Shown one piece after another: positions 7,555 to 16,000 of a DNA stretch of 64,000 bases (positions are counted from its first letter, which is position 1; the number at the start of each line of letters is the position of its first letter). A program made the translations under genes and the position numbers. The DNA comes from Paenibacillus faecalis. Lineage in GTDB: Bacteria; Bacillota; Bacilli; Paenibacillales; Paenibacillaceae. The notes under the pieces are model-generated. The model was not told the origin of the DNA, did no database searches, and saw only the letters and a list, made by a program, of their open reading frames with translations. The stretch lies in contig NZ_LT985747.1 of the NCBI RefSeq assembly GCF_900289175.1, positions 2,694,624-2,758,623 on the forward strand. Reading direction: 5' to 3'.

Positions 7555-8154
7555 TTAATCTATTTGACAAGTAATACTAAAATTACCAGATGGTCTGTGA
7601 GCGGCAGTACCTACAGCACCTAAATTAATTTCTACAATATCTCCAGAATTCAACCTAGCCCCTTGTCCTCCCATATAATTATACCTAGTAATGCTTCCAT
7701 GAAACAAGTAGTCATTAGCTCTATTGTGTGGAGCATAAATACTATTGCCGAAAAGTGTTCTAAAATAACCCAAACTTGGATTACTTACAGATCCACCAAT
7801 TCCCGAAACTGTAACAAATGGACCAAAAAAAGCTTTGCCCTTCGGTGTGAGTTCAAAACCCCATTGTAGGGAATTTGTCATTGGATTATAATTTGTCGTA
7901 GTTCTTGAATATCCAGAAGCTCCAGGTCTCCAACCGGTATTGCAGCTTGGAGCATAAGCGCTACTTCTCGCAGCCTCAAACTCTTTCACGGAATTTATAG
8001 TAATACCTGGTGATAGCGTAAGATCTTCACCGATAATTTCCACGTATGATTGACCTGTCAGCTCCTCGGCTTGAACTGTAACAATACCCCAAAGGTTTAA
8101 TAACAAAACTGCAGCTAAAAAAGACGATATTACCTTTCTGTAAAGTGAGCTCAT
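7555..8154 (-). CDS. Secreted protein with signal peptide, unknown function
   Basis: 199 residues. The N-terminus is a clear signal peptide: MSSLYRK, a hydrophobic core of about 15 residues (ISSFLAAVLLLNLWGI), and a likely cleavage after VQA near residue 29. The mature part is rich in Gly, Ser, Asn and aromatic residues, suggesting a beta-rich exported domain. It has two cysteines, one mid-protein (PSCNTGW) and one four residues from the C-terminus (TCQID), that could form a disulfide. A ribosome site (AGGAGGTAAT) precedes the ATG. No enzyme motif was found. Accessory location and the small downstream gene make an exported effector or antimicrobial protein plausible but unproven. Confidence 0.6.
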   Translation of the reverse strand: MSSLYRKVISSFLAAVLLLNLWGIVTVQAEELTGQSYVEIIGEDLTLSPGITINSVKEFEAARSSAYAPSCNTGWRPGASGYSRTTTNYNPMTNSLQWGFELTPKGKAFFGPFVTVSGIGGSVSNPSLGYFRTLFGNSIYAPHNRANDYLFHGSITRYNYMGGQGARLNSGDIVEINLGAVGTAAHRPSGNFSITCQID

Positions 8155-8585
8155 CCTGATTACCTCCTTTTTTTTCGTTTCTTGTATGTATTGTAAAATG
8201 ATGTAATTTAACTATACTATAGAATTATGTAGGAAACAATTGTTATATTTTTTATACAAATTTTGAAGGAAATTAGACAATATTGAACGACTTAAATGGG
8301 GATTATATTCGGTCTATTTGATCTTCAAAACTGGAAAATAAAGTTCCACAGCCTAGAGGTGAATCCTGTTAAGATGGAAATATCAGCAGTCATTTGGAAT
8401 GCGTAGTATGAAAATTGATTTGGGATAAACTCGACCTGGCTTAGATACGGAAGTAGAGTTGCAACCAGATCAAAGAAAATAGTTGAAGTTTTTCCTATTA
8501 CGGCTGATCTACGTTATGTAGATTTTGGATGGACTGTTGATTGGACCATACTCTTCAGTTGTACTGATCTCTAAATGTAGAAGAC
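8155..8585. other. Intergenic stretch without a supported gene
   Basis: Upstream region of the secreted-protein gene. The 8160-8290 part is AT-rich and must hold its promoter, but I cannot single out boxes with confidence. Between 8290 and 8585 no frame stays open and no known RNA or repeat is recognised; it looks like decayed sequence. Confidence 0.4.
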
Positions 8586-8618
8586 GAAAAAACCGCTGAG
8601 GAATAGCACCTGGCGGTT
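8586..8618 (-). terminator. Rho-independent terminator
   Basis: On the minus strand AACCGC and GCGGTT pair around a 16-base loop and are followed by TTTTTTCG. It lies about 50 bases past the stop of the small membrane protein gene at 8671. Confidence 0.6.
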
Positions 8619-8670
8619 ATCTTCCACAGTAATGTATCATACATCGTTATAGAGTTCGACATGTTTATTG

Positions 8671-8847
8671 TTATGATGAAGGTTTGTTCTTGCGTTCTTT
8701 ATGCATAGGCAAGATGAAGAAGAAGTAATAAGCGATCATTGTTAGGATATACATTGTGATGTTAAAGGTTGTTAGTGGTAAAGTGAACAACATGACTACA
8801 ACTGTTATAGGTAATAATATGATGTATCCCCATTTAAAAAAGTTCAT
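8671..8847 (-). CDS. Small two-pass membrane protein
   Basis: 58 residues from the ATG (MNFFKWGY) preceded by AAAGGAGC at 7 bases; the longer frame begins inside that ribosome site. Two hydrophobic helices cover most of the protein (about residues 7-27 and 31-48), and the C-terminus is a basic tail (HKERKNKPSS). No motif is recognised. It is monocistronic, with its own terminator, and lies between the secreted-protein gene and the IS3 remnants. Confidence 0.45.
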   Translation of the reverse strand: MNFFKWGYIILLPITVVVMLFTLPLTTFNITMYILTMIAYYFFFILPMHKERKNKPSS

Positions 8848-9114
8848 TTGCCGTGCTCCTTTCATGTTTTTGTGTTAGGTATTTGGTCTTGCTGTTATAA
8901 GGCAATTGTCAGCTGTTTATTGCCTTATAGTCAATAATAAATGTATAATGAGGGTGAGGGATATGGGAACCAAACTTTCTGATTCCCCGTGTTTGCTTAC
9001 GCTTGGAGTGTTTGTCCTTTCGTGGAGGATAGACACTCTTTTCATTTGTTGTGGATTCTTGTTGTAAGCGTTCGGGCTCTTTCCTTCCTTCATTCATTCT
9101 CTTAATAGTGGATT

Positions 9115-10121
9115 GTCGACAGTAAATCAAATAACTTTTTTTAAGGGCTGCATGGCGATACTGTACGGGCGTCAAATCTCCTAATGTTCCATGGATACGG
9201 TGCTCGTTAAACCAATTGACGTAATCGTACAATTCGAGTTCCAGGTGAGGAATACTCTGGAAGTTCATCTGGTTCACAAACTCTATTTTCATGATTTTGT
9301 AGGTGGCTTCAGTCACGGCGTTGTCATACGGACAGCCTTTCATACTCAGGGAACGTTTGATTTCAAACGTCTTCAGTAGCTCATCCATTTTCTGATTTTT
9401 GAACTCACGTCCCCGATCTGTATGAAACCACTGAATTTGACGCAAATCTCCGTTTACGCTGGTAAAGGCACGAATAATCAGAACAGCGTTCTTGTTCGGA
9501 CCTGCACTATGGCCATTAATTTCTCGATTAAACAGGTCCACCAGCACACAATGTAATGCCATCGGTTCTGGACTTTCACATAAGTCAAATCGCTAACGAC
9601 GAAGCGTTTGGCTTCCGTATGCTCAAACTCACGATCCAGGACATTCGCCGTAGTTGCTTCGTTACATGCCGTTTTATGAGGCTTGTATTGATGTTCTTTG
9701 GCTTCATAGTAGAATATACTTCTTGCGATTTGCAGGACGCCACACATTGCTGATACCAAGTATCTATCACGGCTGTTCTGGATGATAGCTACTTTGTCCC
9801 ATGATCAGCGCGGCTTGCTTTAGAAAGTCGTTCTCCATTTTGAGGGCTGTTTCTCGTAAGGCAATGAGTTTATTCTCTTCTGCAGAGCGATTGTCCTTTT
9901 CCGAGAACGAGCCTGATGTTTGAAATTGCTTAATCCAACGATCCAAAGATGAGGCTGTGAGGACATATTCCTTTACAATTACTGCTCAGGACTTCCCGTT
10001 CTCATAGAACCCTACCATTTGTTTCTTGAATTCTGCTATAAATGTTCGTCGTTCTCTTGGCATTGTAAATCCGTTCCTTTTCCTATCTGCTTATTCTACT
10101 AGCCCTTATTTTTTCTGTCCA
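9115..10121 (-). mobile_element. Decayed IS3-family insertion sequence
   Basis: Left inverted repeat TGGACAGAAAAAATAAGG at the 10121 end; a matching degenerate right end (ACTGTCGACA) near 9115. OrfA starts at about 10063 (MPRERRTFIAEFKKQMV, a helix-turn-helix protein ending in a leucine-rich helix) but has an in-frame TGA after about 25 codons. OrfB, the DDE integrase, is split over at least three frames (9770-9585, 9759-9478, 9562-9115). Readable landmarks are RFVVSDLTYV for the first Asp, WFHTDRGREF for the second, and the C-terminal NWFNEHRIHGTLGDLTPVQY. The last frame then runs through the IS end into flanking DNA to 8909. It was inserted into an older IS3 remnant (10122-10681). Confidence 0.8.
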
Positions 10122-10681
10122 ACTAAGTGTAGCTGATCAAGTAATCTATTCACAGATCTGTTCATCGCTAACGAGATCGTCCTCTTGTTTATAGGAGTAA
10201 TCAGGCGCGGGACGACCGGCTTTATGGATTGTTGTGGCTTCTTACTGCATCCTGCCACATGTGCATAGTACGTAGATCGTTCGACATCGAGTACACGCAG
10301 CACAAAATTGATACTGTGCCCTTGGTCCTATATATTTCTGGGCAATCTCTATTTATCCGCAAGTGCAGGTTCATTTTTTTAGTAGGTCTTTGAGAATGTC
10401 CCTCTTTAAAACTTGCTCGGCAAAGAGCTTATTCAGTTTTTTCATTCTCTTTTTCAAGCTGTGCATAGTCTTCTGCCATTAGAACAAATTTAGCTTGCTT
10501 GATGCTGTGCCGTCCAATTGATCCAGATCGTTACGCTTTAGCTCTCTGGCCCATTTAAGAACATCTTAGGATCAAGCTCATATTGACGTGCTACCGCAGT
10601 CATAATTGCTGATCTCTTTCCCGTTGGCTACAACCATTTTTTTGAATTTCATTTGTATCTAAGTAAGGGGTGTACTGTCCA
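10122..10681 (-). mobile_element. Second, older IS3-family remnant
   Basis: Starts at 10681 with the inverted repeat TGGACAGTACACCCCTTA. OrfA pieces are readable (MVVANGKEISNY, then WARELKRNDLDQLDG, then the leucine-zipper-like LNKLFAEQVLKRDILKDLLKK) with several stops. The first 25-30 codons of OrfB survive around 10303-10210 (FVLRVLDVERSTYYAHVAG). The rest was removed or displaced by the IS3-family element that begins at 10121. No functional product. Its own insertion point abuts the YcaO pseudogene. Confidence 0.75.
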
Positions 10682-10689
10682 AGTCTAAT

Positions 10690-11290
10690 AGGAGCATAGT
10701 AAGCTCGGTTGTACACATAACCATATTAGCAAGTTGTTTGTTATGTTTGGTGTGCTGAGCTGGATAAAATAGTCGGTATACCTAAATCCGTAGCAGCATT
10801 AAAATAGTAATTGTTAGAATAAAAAAATTGCTCATATTCCTGACTATAATGATGAACATCTTCAGTTAAATTTTCATTAAACTGAAGCTTAAATAAAGGA
10901 AACTAATGTAACCATGTTAACACAAAAGCATCACCAATAACTTCTAAGATGCATTAGGATACATGAATAACACAACCTGTTGAAATTGGTAGCCAAAAAC
11001 GCTCTTCGTCACTTTGATATGGAATGAATTAGTATACCATGACAAATGGAATCCAAACCAAGCGTTTGTTAGTTAATGAAATTCCACGCACTCATCTTAT
11101 TTTTTCATTATGTAAAGGCGGTCTTCTTATAGAGCAATGCGGATGATTTAATTCTAATTCCCAGCACATAGGAATGTTTTGTAAACTCAATCCCTTCATT
11201 ACGGGAATTTAGGACCTCCGTAAGAATGTGACACTTTTTAGGAACAAATCTACCTGATACCACAAAACTCTTCTAACGCCTTCTTTCGCT
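10690..11290 (-). pseudogene. YcaO (SagD-like) azoline cyclodehydratase pseudogene
   Basis: One minus-strand frame, interrupted by at least five stops, keeps a recognisable YcaO C-terminal domain: KRLVWIPFVMVY, then DEERFWLPISTGCVIHVS, then ILEVIGDAFVLTWLH and finally ATDLGIPTILSSS. In intact YcaO proteins the third block reads LELIERDAFMLxWL and the second carries the STNGLAxG loop; both bind ATP-Mg. SagD-type YcaO proteins cyclise Cys/Ser/Thr in linear azole-containing peptides such as streptolysin S. It directly follows an ABC exporter on the same strand, the usual layout of such clusters. It is clearly dead, with an insertion-sequence end at 10681. Confidence 0.75.
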
Positions 11291-11292
11291 AC

Positions 11293-12046
11293 TTACACCT
11301 CCAATTTCCATTTAAATGTTTTTACACTCACTATTATGAATATCAGCCCTGCACCTATAACAATGAGCATATTTACATACAACGGAAACGCAATCGTAAT
11401 ATCTTTAAAAACCACTTGCTGTAAAGCTTGATTTAAATAGGTAAATGGATTAAATTGTGATACTGTCTTCATAAACCCTTTGACATTAGGCAACATGCCG
11501 CCATGACCACTAAATATATAGATAAAGACAATAATAAATCCACCCCATGCGCCTGCTACCTCTACACTGTTGAAAAATGTACTAAGCAATATACCAAACG
11601 TAAAGACCATAAACATTCCAAACAAAACCACTACAAAAAATAAAAATAATTGAGAAATTTGAATTGTCCCTAACATTAAAAGTATTCCGATTAATATGAT
11701 CACCCATATTAAGGTATATATCGTTCTTAACAACAGCATAGAGAAAATAAATTCCCTTTTCTTCAATGGAGTTAGCTCGAATAACGCCATCGTGCCATTT
11801 TTTTTAATTTCTACAAGAGGTTGCATTATTGTAAATACAGCATTTTGATAACAATATGAATGTAAGTAAGCCAGGAAGCATGAACTCAAAAGAAGATATA
11901 CCATTGATTTCTCCAACCTGTGCACCTATTAATGCATATAATCCAATAAAAAATATTGGGAAAAAGATTATAAAAAACATTGTTCTCGTGTCCCTAACTG
12001 TCTCCCTAAGCCCTGCTTTAAACACATTTTTGAAAGACTCACTCAT
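11293..12046 (-). pseudogene. ABC-2 type exporter permease, frameshifted
   Basis: The ATG at 12046 overlaps the stop of the ATPase gene by one base (TGATG), indicating translational coupling; GGGAGG precedes it. The first frame (to about 11840) carries the N-terminal helix and FEFMLPGLLTF. It then shifts, and a second frame (from about 11850 to 11293) carries the remaining five or six helices with ALFELTPLKKREF and the C-terminal PFTYLNQALQQV motif typical of DrrB/ABC-2 permeases. Joined, they give about 250 residues, the family length. A single frameshift near 11845 would inactivate the exporter unless it is a sequencing error. Confidence 0.75.
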
Positions 12047-12771
12047 CAATCCCATCCCTCCCTTACTAAGTCACCTGTTAATGAAACAAAAGCATCTTCT
12101 AATGTCTGAGTTTGCTGTGCATTTATAATCTGTTGAGGGCTATTTTGCACAATAATATGCTTGTCATGTAGTATAGCTACTTCATCGCATAACTGTTCTG
12201 CCTCTTCTATATAGTGAGTAGTTAAGAGAATTGTTTTGCCTTGATCACGCAACCCACGAATAATTGACCATAATGATCTGCGTATTTGGGGATCGAGACC
12301 GGCTGTCGGCTCATCTAAAATTAATAACTTCGGATTACCTATCATTGTCACTGCTAACAATACCCTCTGTTTCTGTCCACCTGATAAATGATCAATTCGC
12401 TTGTTACTTATTTGTTCCAAACCTAATTGACCCATCACTTGCTCAACAGGCAATGGATTAGGATAAAAGCTAGCAAACAACGTTAGTGTTTCAAATATAG
12501 TCTGCCGAGGCAATAATGCCGAAGTCTGCGGTTGCAATCCAACATGATACTTAATCGTGTCGTTAACTCGCTCAATATTTTTACCTAGGATAGTTACTTG
12601 GCCGCTATCTTTCTTCCTAAGACCAATCATCGTTTCGATCAGTGACGTTTTTCCCGCACCATTTCTTCCAAGAATGCCGAACACCGACCCTGTCTTAACT
12701 TTTAGGCAGATTTGATCTAGTACAAGATGTTCGCCATAGGATTTGCACATATTGTTTATTTCAATAATCAT
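12046..12771 (-). CDS. ABC transporter ATP-binding protein (peptide/drug exporter type)
   Basis: 241 residues from the ATG 7 bases after GGGAG. All nucleotide-binding motifs are intact: Walker A GRNGAGKTS (about 35-43), Q-loop VGLQPQ, signature LSGGQKQR, Walker B LLILDEPTAGLDP and the H-loop TTHYIEEAEQLCD. The short C-terminal tail resembles CcmA/DrrA/SagG-type exporters. It would energise the permease encoded immediately downstream, which is frameshifted. With the YcaO pseudogene further on, this was probably the export unit of an azole-peptide locus (established cluster logic, inferred here). Likely not functional alone. Confidence 0.9.
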   Translation of the reverse strand: MIIEINNMCKSYGEHLVLDQICLKVKTGSVFGILGRNGAGKTSLIETMIGLRKKDSGQVTILGKNIERVNDTIKYHVGLQPQTSALLPRQTIFETLTLFASFYPNPLPVEQVMGQLGLEQISNKRIDHLSGGQKQRVLLAVTMIGNPKLLILDEPTAGLDPQIRRSLWSIIRGLRDQGKTILLTTHYIEEAEQLCDEVAILHDKHIIVQNSPQQIINAQQTQTLEDAFVSLTGDLVREGWD

Positions 12772-13150
12772 TGCAATCTCCCTTTCATATGTATCCAATT
12801 AAAAAAACTAGTCTCATTTCTATCAAACAATTATAGCTATCAAATAGACTGTACTAGATTTTGTTCATTCACTTATGTCAAAAAACAATGTAAGCGGACA
12901 CTATGTAACCTCTAAACTATATTATATTTTAGTTATATACTCTATAGTTTTCCATAAAGTCTATATTCATACAATATTCGAGTTATGCATCAAAGAGGAA
13001 ATTATTCTACCTGGGTAGAGTCTCTTACATGATTCAAATTATGTACTTTCACCTACCATTAACTAGCATAAAATATTCTAGTAAAAAACAATCACTCGGG
13101 ATTCAGAATCGCTTCAAATAAAGCGACCTCGGCAAGTGTGATCTTTTTGA
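12772..13150. other. Intergenic region between the exporter and the ranthipeptide locus
   Basis: Contains the unassigned promoter region of the minus-strand ATPase gene and the upstream flank of the plus-strand peptide gene. I see no open frame of note, no recognisable RNA and no strong hairpin. Confidence 0.4.
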
Positions 13151-13180
13151 TTGACGTTCATTTGAAGTTGTTGCTACCAT
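13151..13180 (+). promoter_or_regulatory. Possible promoter of the SCIFF peptide gene
   Basis: TTGACG (13151-13156) and TACCAT (13175-13180) are spaced by 18 bases and lie about 85 bases upstream of the peptide start. The -10 is weak, so this is tentative. Confidence 0.3.
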
Positions 13181-13263
13181 AGCTCAAAGAAATAAGGTGA
13201 AGCTATTCACAATATTATCTTCTTATTTTTGAACGAAATGAATTGTAGAGGAGTCATTTAACA

Positions 13264-13413
13264 ATGAAAAGAATCATCACACTAAACACTCGCAAACTAA
13301 TGGATACCGTAAAACATGGTGGATGCGGCGCATGCCAAACTTCTTGCCAATCCGCTTGTAAAACTTCCTGCGGTGTTGCCAACCAGCGTTGTGAAAACAC
13401 AATGAACAAATAA
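13264..13413 (+). CDS. scfA: SCIFF ranthipeptide precursor (six cysteines in forty-five)
   Basis: 49-residue peptide starting MKRIITLNTRKLMDTVKHGG, preceded by GAGGAG. Six cysteines at positions 21, 24, 28, 32, 36 and 43 (spacing C-x2-C-x3-C-x3-C-x3-C-x6-C) and the conserved N-terminal leader are diagnostic of the SCIFF family found across Clostridia and some Bacilli. The adjacent radical-SAM enzyme installs thioether crosslinks from Cys to a non-alpha carbon of another residue (a ranthipeptide). Known work on clostridial ranthipeptides suggests a role in cell-density signalling rather than killing. A terminator-like hairpin separates it from the maturase, so the peptide would be made in excess of the enzyme. 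Confidence 0.92.
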   Translation: MKRIITLNTRKLMDTVKHGGCGACQTSCQSACKTSCGVANQRCENTMNK

Positions 13414-13424
13414 GATCTAATATT

Positions 13425-13458
13425 CGCCCACTGCTCTGTAGATGGGCGTCTATTTTTT
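13425..13458 (+). terminator. Terminator-like hairpin between peptide and maturase genes
   Basis: CGCCCA (13425-13430) pairs with TGGGCG (13443-13448) around a 12-base loop, followed by TCTATTTTTT. It likely stops most transcripts after scfA with partial readthrough into scfB, setting the peptide-to-enzyme ratio. Confidence 0.7.
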
Positions 13459-13504
13459 AAGACGTTTTTTTACTTGTACTTAAAAAGGAGCTTGATTAGC
13501 AAGA

Positions 13505-14899
13505 ATGATCCATCAATATCAACTTAACGGATATAATATCGTGCTCGACACCTACAGCGGCTCTGTGCATGTTGTGGATGATCTGGCGTATGAAATCATC
13601 GCGCTTTATGAGCATACATCCCCGAAAGAAATTGTGACTATGATGCTGGAAAAACATCAGCATGACTCAGCTATTTCCGAAAAGGATATTCGGGAAACGA
13701 TCGCGGATATCGAGGAGCTAAAAAATACGGGGCAGCTCTTTACCGAGGATGAGTATGAAGGTCTCTCCCTGGATTTAAAAAATCGAAAAACGAATGTAAA
13801 AGCACTCTGCCTCAATGTCGCGCATACCTGCAATCTATCCTGCGACTATTGTTTTGCCAGTCAGGGAAAATACAACGGGGATCGAGCCATCATGAGCTAT
13901 GAGGTTGGGCAAAGAGCCATCGACTACCTGTTGGAGAATTCGGGTCATCACCGAAACCTTGACGTCGACTTCTTCGGCGGAGAACCGCTTATGGCTTGGA
14001 AAGTGGTTAAACAAATTGTCGCTTATGCAAGAAGCAAAGAAAAAGAATACAAAAAGAAATTCCGGTTCACCTTCACGACCAATGGTATGCTGTTGAACGA
14101 TGAAGTCACCGAGTTTTTAAATGAGGAAATGTACAATGTCGTCTTAAGCCTGGATGGACGAAAAGAGGTTCATGACCGGCTTCGCACTACCGTTAACGGA
14201 AAAGGCAGCTACGATCATATCGTACCCAAATTCCAAGAATTCGTTCGGAAGCGTGGAGATCAGGAGTACTATGTACGAGGAACCTACACCCGCAACAATG
14301 TCGACTTCACCAACGATATTTTTCATATCGCAGACCTTGGATTTGACAAGCTTTCAATGGAACCGGTCATCTGTGATCCACGGGAACCGTATGTACTGAC
14401 CGAGGAGGATCTCCCGGAGATTTACAACCAGTATGAAATTCTCGCCAAGGAAATGATTGAGCGTGATGAACAAGGCAGAGGATTTACTTTTTATCATTAC
14501 ATGCTTGACCTTTCAGAAGGCCCTTGCGTTCAGAAAAGAATTAGCGGCTGTGGTTCAGGTACAGAGTATCTCGCGGTTACGCCTTGGGGTGAGCTATTCC
14601 CTTGCCACCAGTTTGTTGGGGATGAAGAGTACAGCATGGGGAACATCTGGGATGGAATCACCAAACCTGAGTTACAGTGCCAATTTAAAGAGAGCAACTG
14701 CTACTCGAAGCCGGAATGTAAGGATTGCTGGGCCAAGCTCTACTGTAGCGGCGGCTGTCCTGCCAACGCCCTACACGCGACGGGTTCCATCAACGGGATC
14801 TATGAATTCAGTTGCGATGTGTTCCGCAAGCGGGTTGAATGTGCCATGATGGCAAAAGTCGCCGAGTCCATTAGGGCTATGGAAAACGATAATCAATAG
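13505..14899 (+). CDS. scfB: SCIFF radical-SAM/SPASM maturase
   Basis: 464 residues. Residues about 1-90 form the RRE-like peptide-recognition domain (starting MIHQYQLNGYNIVLD). The radical-SAM core begins with C-x3-C-x2-C at Cys109, 113 and 116 (CNLSCDYC) and has the GGEPL box that contacts SAM. The C-terminal SPASM region is cysteine-rich (ISGCGSGTEYLAV, LFPCHQF, CYSKPECKDCWAKLYCSGGC, FSCDVF) and binds two auxiliary iron-sulfur clusters. It forms thioether crosslinks on the peptide encoded 91 bases upstream. The ribosome site AAAGGAG lies 14 bases before the ATG, longer than usual, which would lower its expression. Base composition is closer to the core genome than to the AT-rich left region. 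Confidence 0.93.
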   Translation: MIHQYQLNGYNIVLDTYSGSVHVVDDLAYEIIALYEHTSPKEIVTMMLEKHQHDSAISEKDIRETIADIEELKNTGQLFTEDEYEGLSLDLKNRKTNVKALCLNVAHTCNLSCDYCFASQGKYNGDRAIMSYEVGQRAIDYLLENSGHHRNLDVDFFGGEPLMAWKVVKQIVAYARSKEKEYKKKFRFTFTTNGMLLNDEVTEFLNEEMYNVVLSLDGRKEVHDRLRTTVNGKGSYDHIVPKFQEFVRKRGDQEYYVRGTYTRNNVDFTNDIFHIADLGFDKLSMEPVICDPREPYVLTEEDLPEIYNQYEILAKEMIERDEQGRGFTFYHYMLDLSEGPCVQKRISGCGSGTEYLAVTPWGELFPCHQFVGDEEYSMGNIWDGITKPELQCQFKESNCYSKPECKDCWAKLYCSGGCPANALHATGSINGIYEFSCDVFRKRVECAMMAKVAESIRAMENDNQ

Positions 14900-14911
14900 A
14901 TTTATTTCAAG

Positions 14912-14960
14912 AAGGGCTGACTAAGTCGAACATGACTTTGGGTGCAGCCCTTTTCTTTTT
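14912..14960 (+). terminator. Terminator after the maturase gene
   Basis: AAGGGCTG at 14912-14919 pairs with CAGCCCTT ending at 14952, followed by a T-rich tract. It begins 12 bases after the scfB stop. Confidence 0.8.
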
Positions 14961-14989
14961 GCTTAAACATTGCCGTATCCTTTAGTAGA

Positions 14990-15865
14990 TTACATCTTTC
15001 CAGCTCTTTGTTTCAACCTTATGCTGATTCTTTGATGCAAATTCCGCAGCCTTCGAATTGTCACCGGAAACAACAGGAGCATCACGAGAGTACCTATAAT
15101 CATATAGAGGGTTCGTATTCCCTTTTCTTTGGAGATCATTTGATCTACATGGTCCCCGACTAGAATGACGGGCTCGGAATGATCGCTTCCCGGAAGAGTG
15201 AACGGCTGCAATCGACCATTCCTCGCCTGTCCGATCACGGTAATCCAATCCCCCGATGAGACCGCATGATAGCCGTATGCCGTGCTTTTCGGATTTTTAA
15301 CCAAAAGCGGACGAGAAGAACCGATCTCATCCACACGAAAGACTTGATCCGGCTCAACAGTCCTGTAATCAAGCGGCAGCCAGCTACTGTAGAACTGATA
15401 CCGATCTGCCTGAATCTCCTGACCATTCACGCTTAACGAACCCCACACCGCAGGCGCTTCTTTATCATTCAGCTTAAAATCACAGCCGCTACGGCTGCAT
15501 TCCCAGCGGAACGGTTCCTTTTGTAAAAGCGCATAGGTCTCTTGCAGGACACCTTCCTCTGTGTATGCCCCTTCAGTAACGACCTCGCCCTCCAATCTCA
15601 CGATACCTGTCATGTCCTTGGTCAGTTGAGTGACGGGGGTGGAGTCCGTAATGATGGAAATCAAACTGCTAGTATACCACACCATGACTGCTGCGCCGGC
15701 CAGAACGATCCAACCGATCGCTTCGAACAGCAACAGCCCCCAACTGATTGACTGTTTCTTCTTAGGTCGCTTCGGATGTTTACGCTGATATGTATACGTT
15801 TCCGACCGCTTCAACTTCTTTCTTGATTTCTCATTCACAAGCTGCGCTCCTGCCTCCTCTTCCAT
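14990..15865 (-). CDS. Two-pass membrane protein with large extracytoplasmic domain, unknown
   Basis: 291 residues. A basic N-terminus (KSRKKLKRSETYTYQRKHPK) is followed by a transmembrane helix (about residues 48-70). A soluble domain of about 170 residues comes next, with two cysteines close together (WECSRSGCDF) and a repeated beta pattern including RLEGEVV and WITVIGQAR. A second helix lies near residues 245-262, and the tail is basic. The layout (two helices flanking a domain with 'YR-tVE' and 'GxA' strands) vaguely recalls GIDE/TMEM43-like membrane proteins, but I cannot assign it. It is convergent with scfB, and AGGAAGTG precedes the ATG. A link to the ranthipeptide is possible through proximity only. 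Confidence 0.6.
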   Translation of the reverse strand: MEEEAGAQLVNEKSRKKLKRSETYTYQRKHPKRPKKKQSISWGLLLFEAIGWIVLAGAAVMVWYTSSLISIITDSTPVTQLTKDMTGIVRLEGEVVTEGAYTEEGVLQETYALLQKEPFRWECSRSGCDFKLNDKEAPAVWGSLSVNGQEIQADRYQFYSSWLPLDYRTVEPDQVFRVDEIGSSRPLLVKNPKSTAYGYHAVSSGDWITVIGQARNGRLQPFTLPGSDHSEPVILVGDHVDQMISKEKGIRTLYMIIGTLVMLLLFPVTIRRLRNLHQRISIRLKQRAGKM

Positions 15866-15952
15866 TCACTTCCTAATCTGTATTTATACGTAGGTACGAA
15901 GTTATTAGTTTCGCATATGATGGAGCGCATTGGATAGGGTAAATAAACAATT

Positions 15953-15983
15953 AAAATGCTCTCCACCAATAGGAGAGCATTTT
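15953..15983 (-). terminator. Terminator of the glycosyltransferase pair
   Basis: A near-perfect hairpin of arms AAAATGCTCTCC and GGAGAGCATTTT around a CACCAATA-type loop lies 18 bases past the stop of the gene at 16001. The T-rich side is in the minus direction. Confidence 0.85.
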
Positions 15984-16000
15984 GTTTATGAGAGTTTAAT

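Noticed and set aside
8909..9114. Extra C-terminal domain of the IS3 transposase
   Set aside because: The residues after LKKSYLI lie beyond the element's right end and reflect readthrough into flanking DNA, not a domain.
14457..14849. A 130-codon ORF inside scfB in another frame
   Set aside because: Shadow frame of the radical-SAM enzyme; it has no ribosome site and no homology features.
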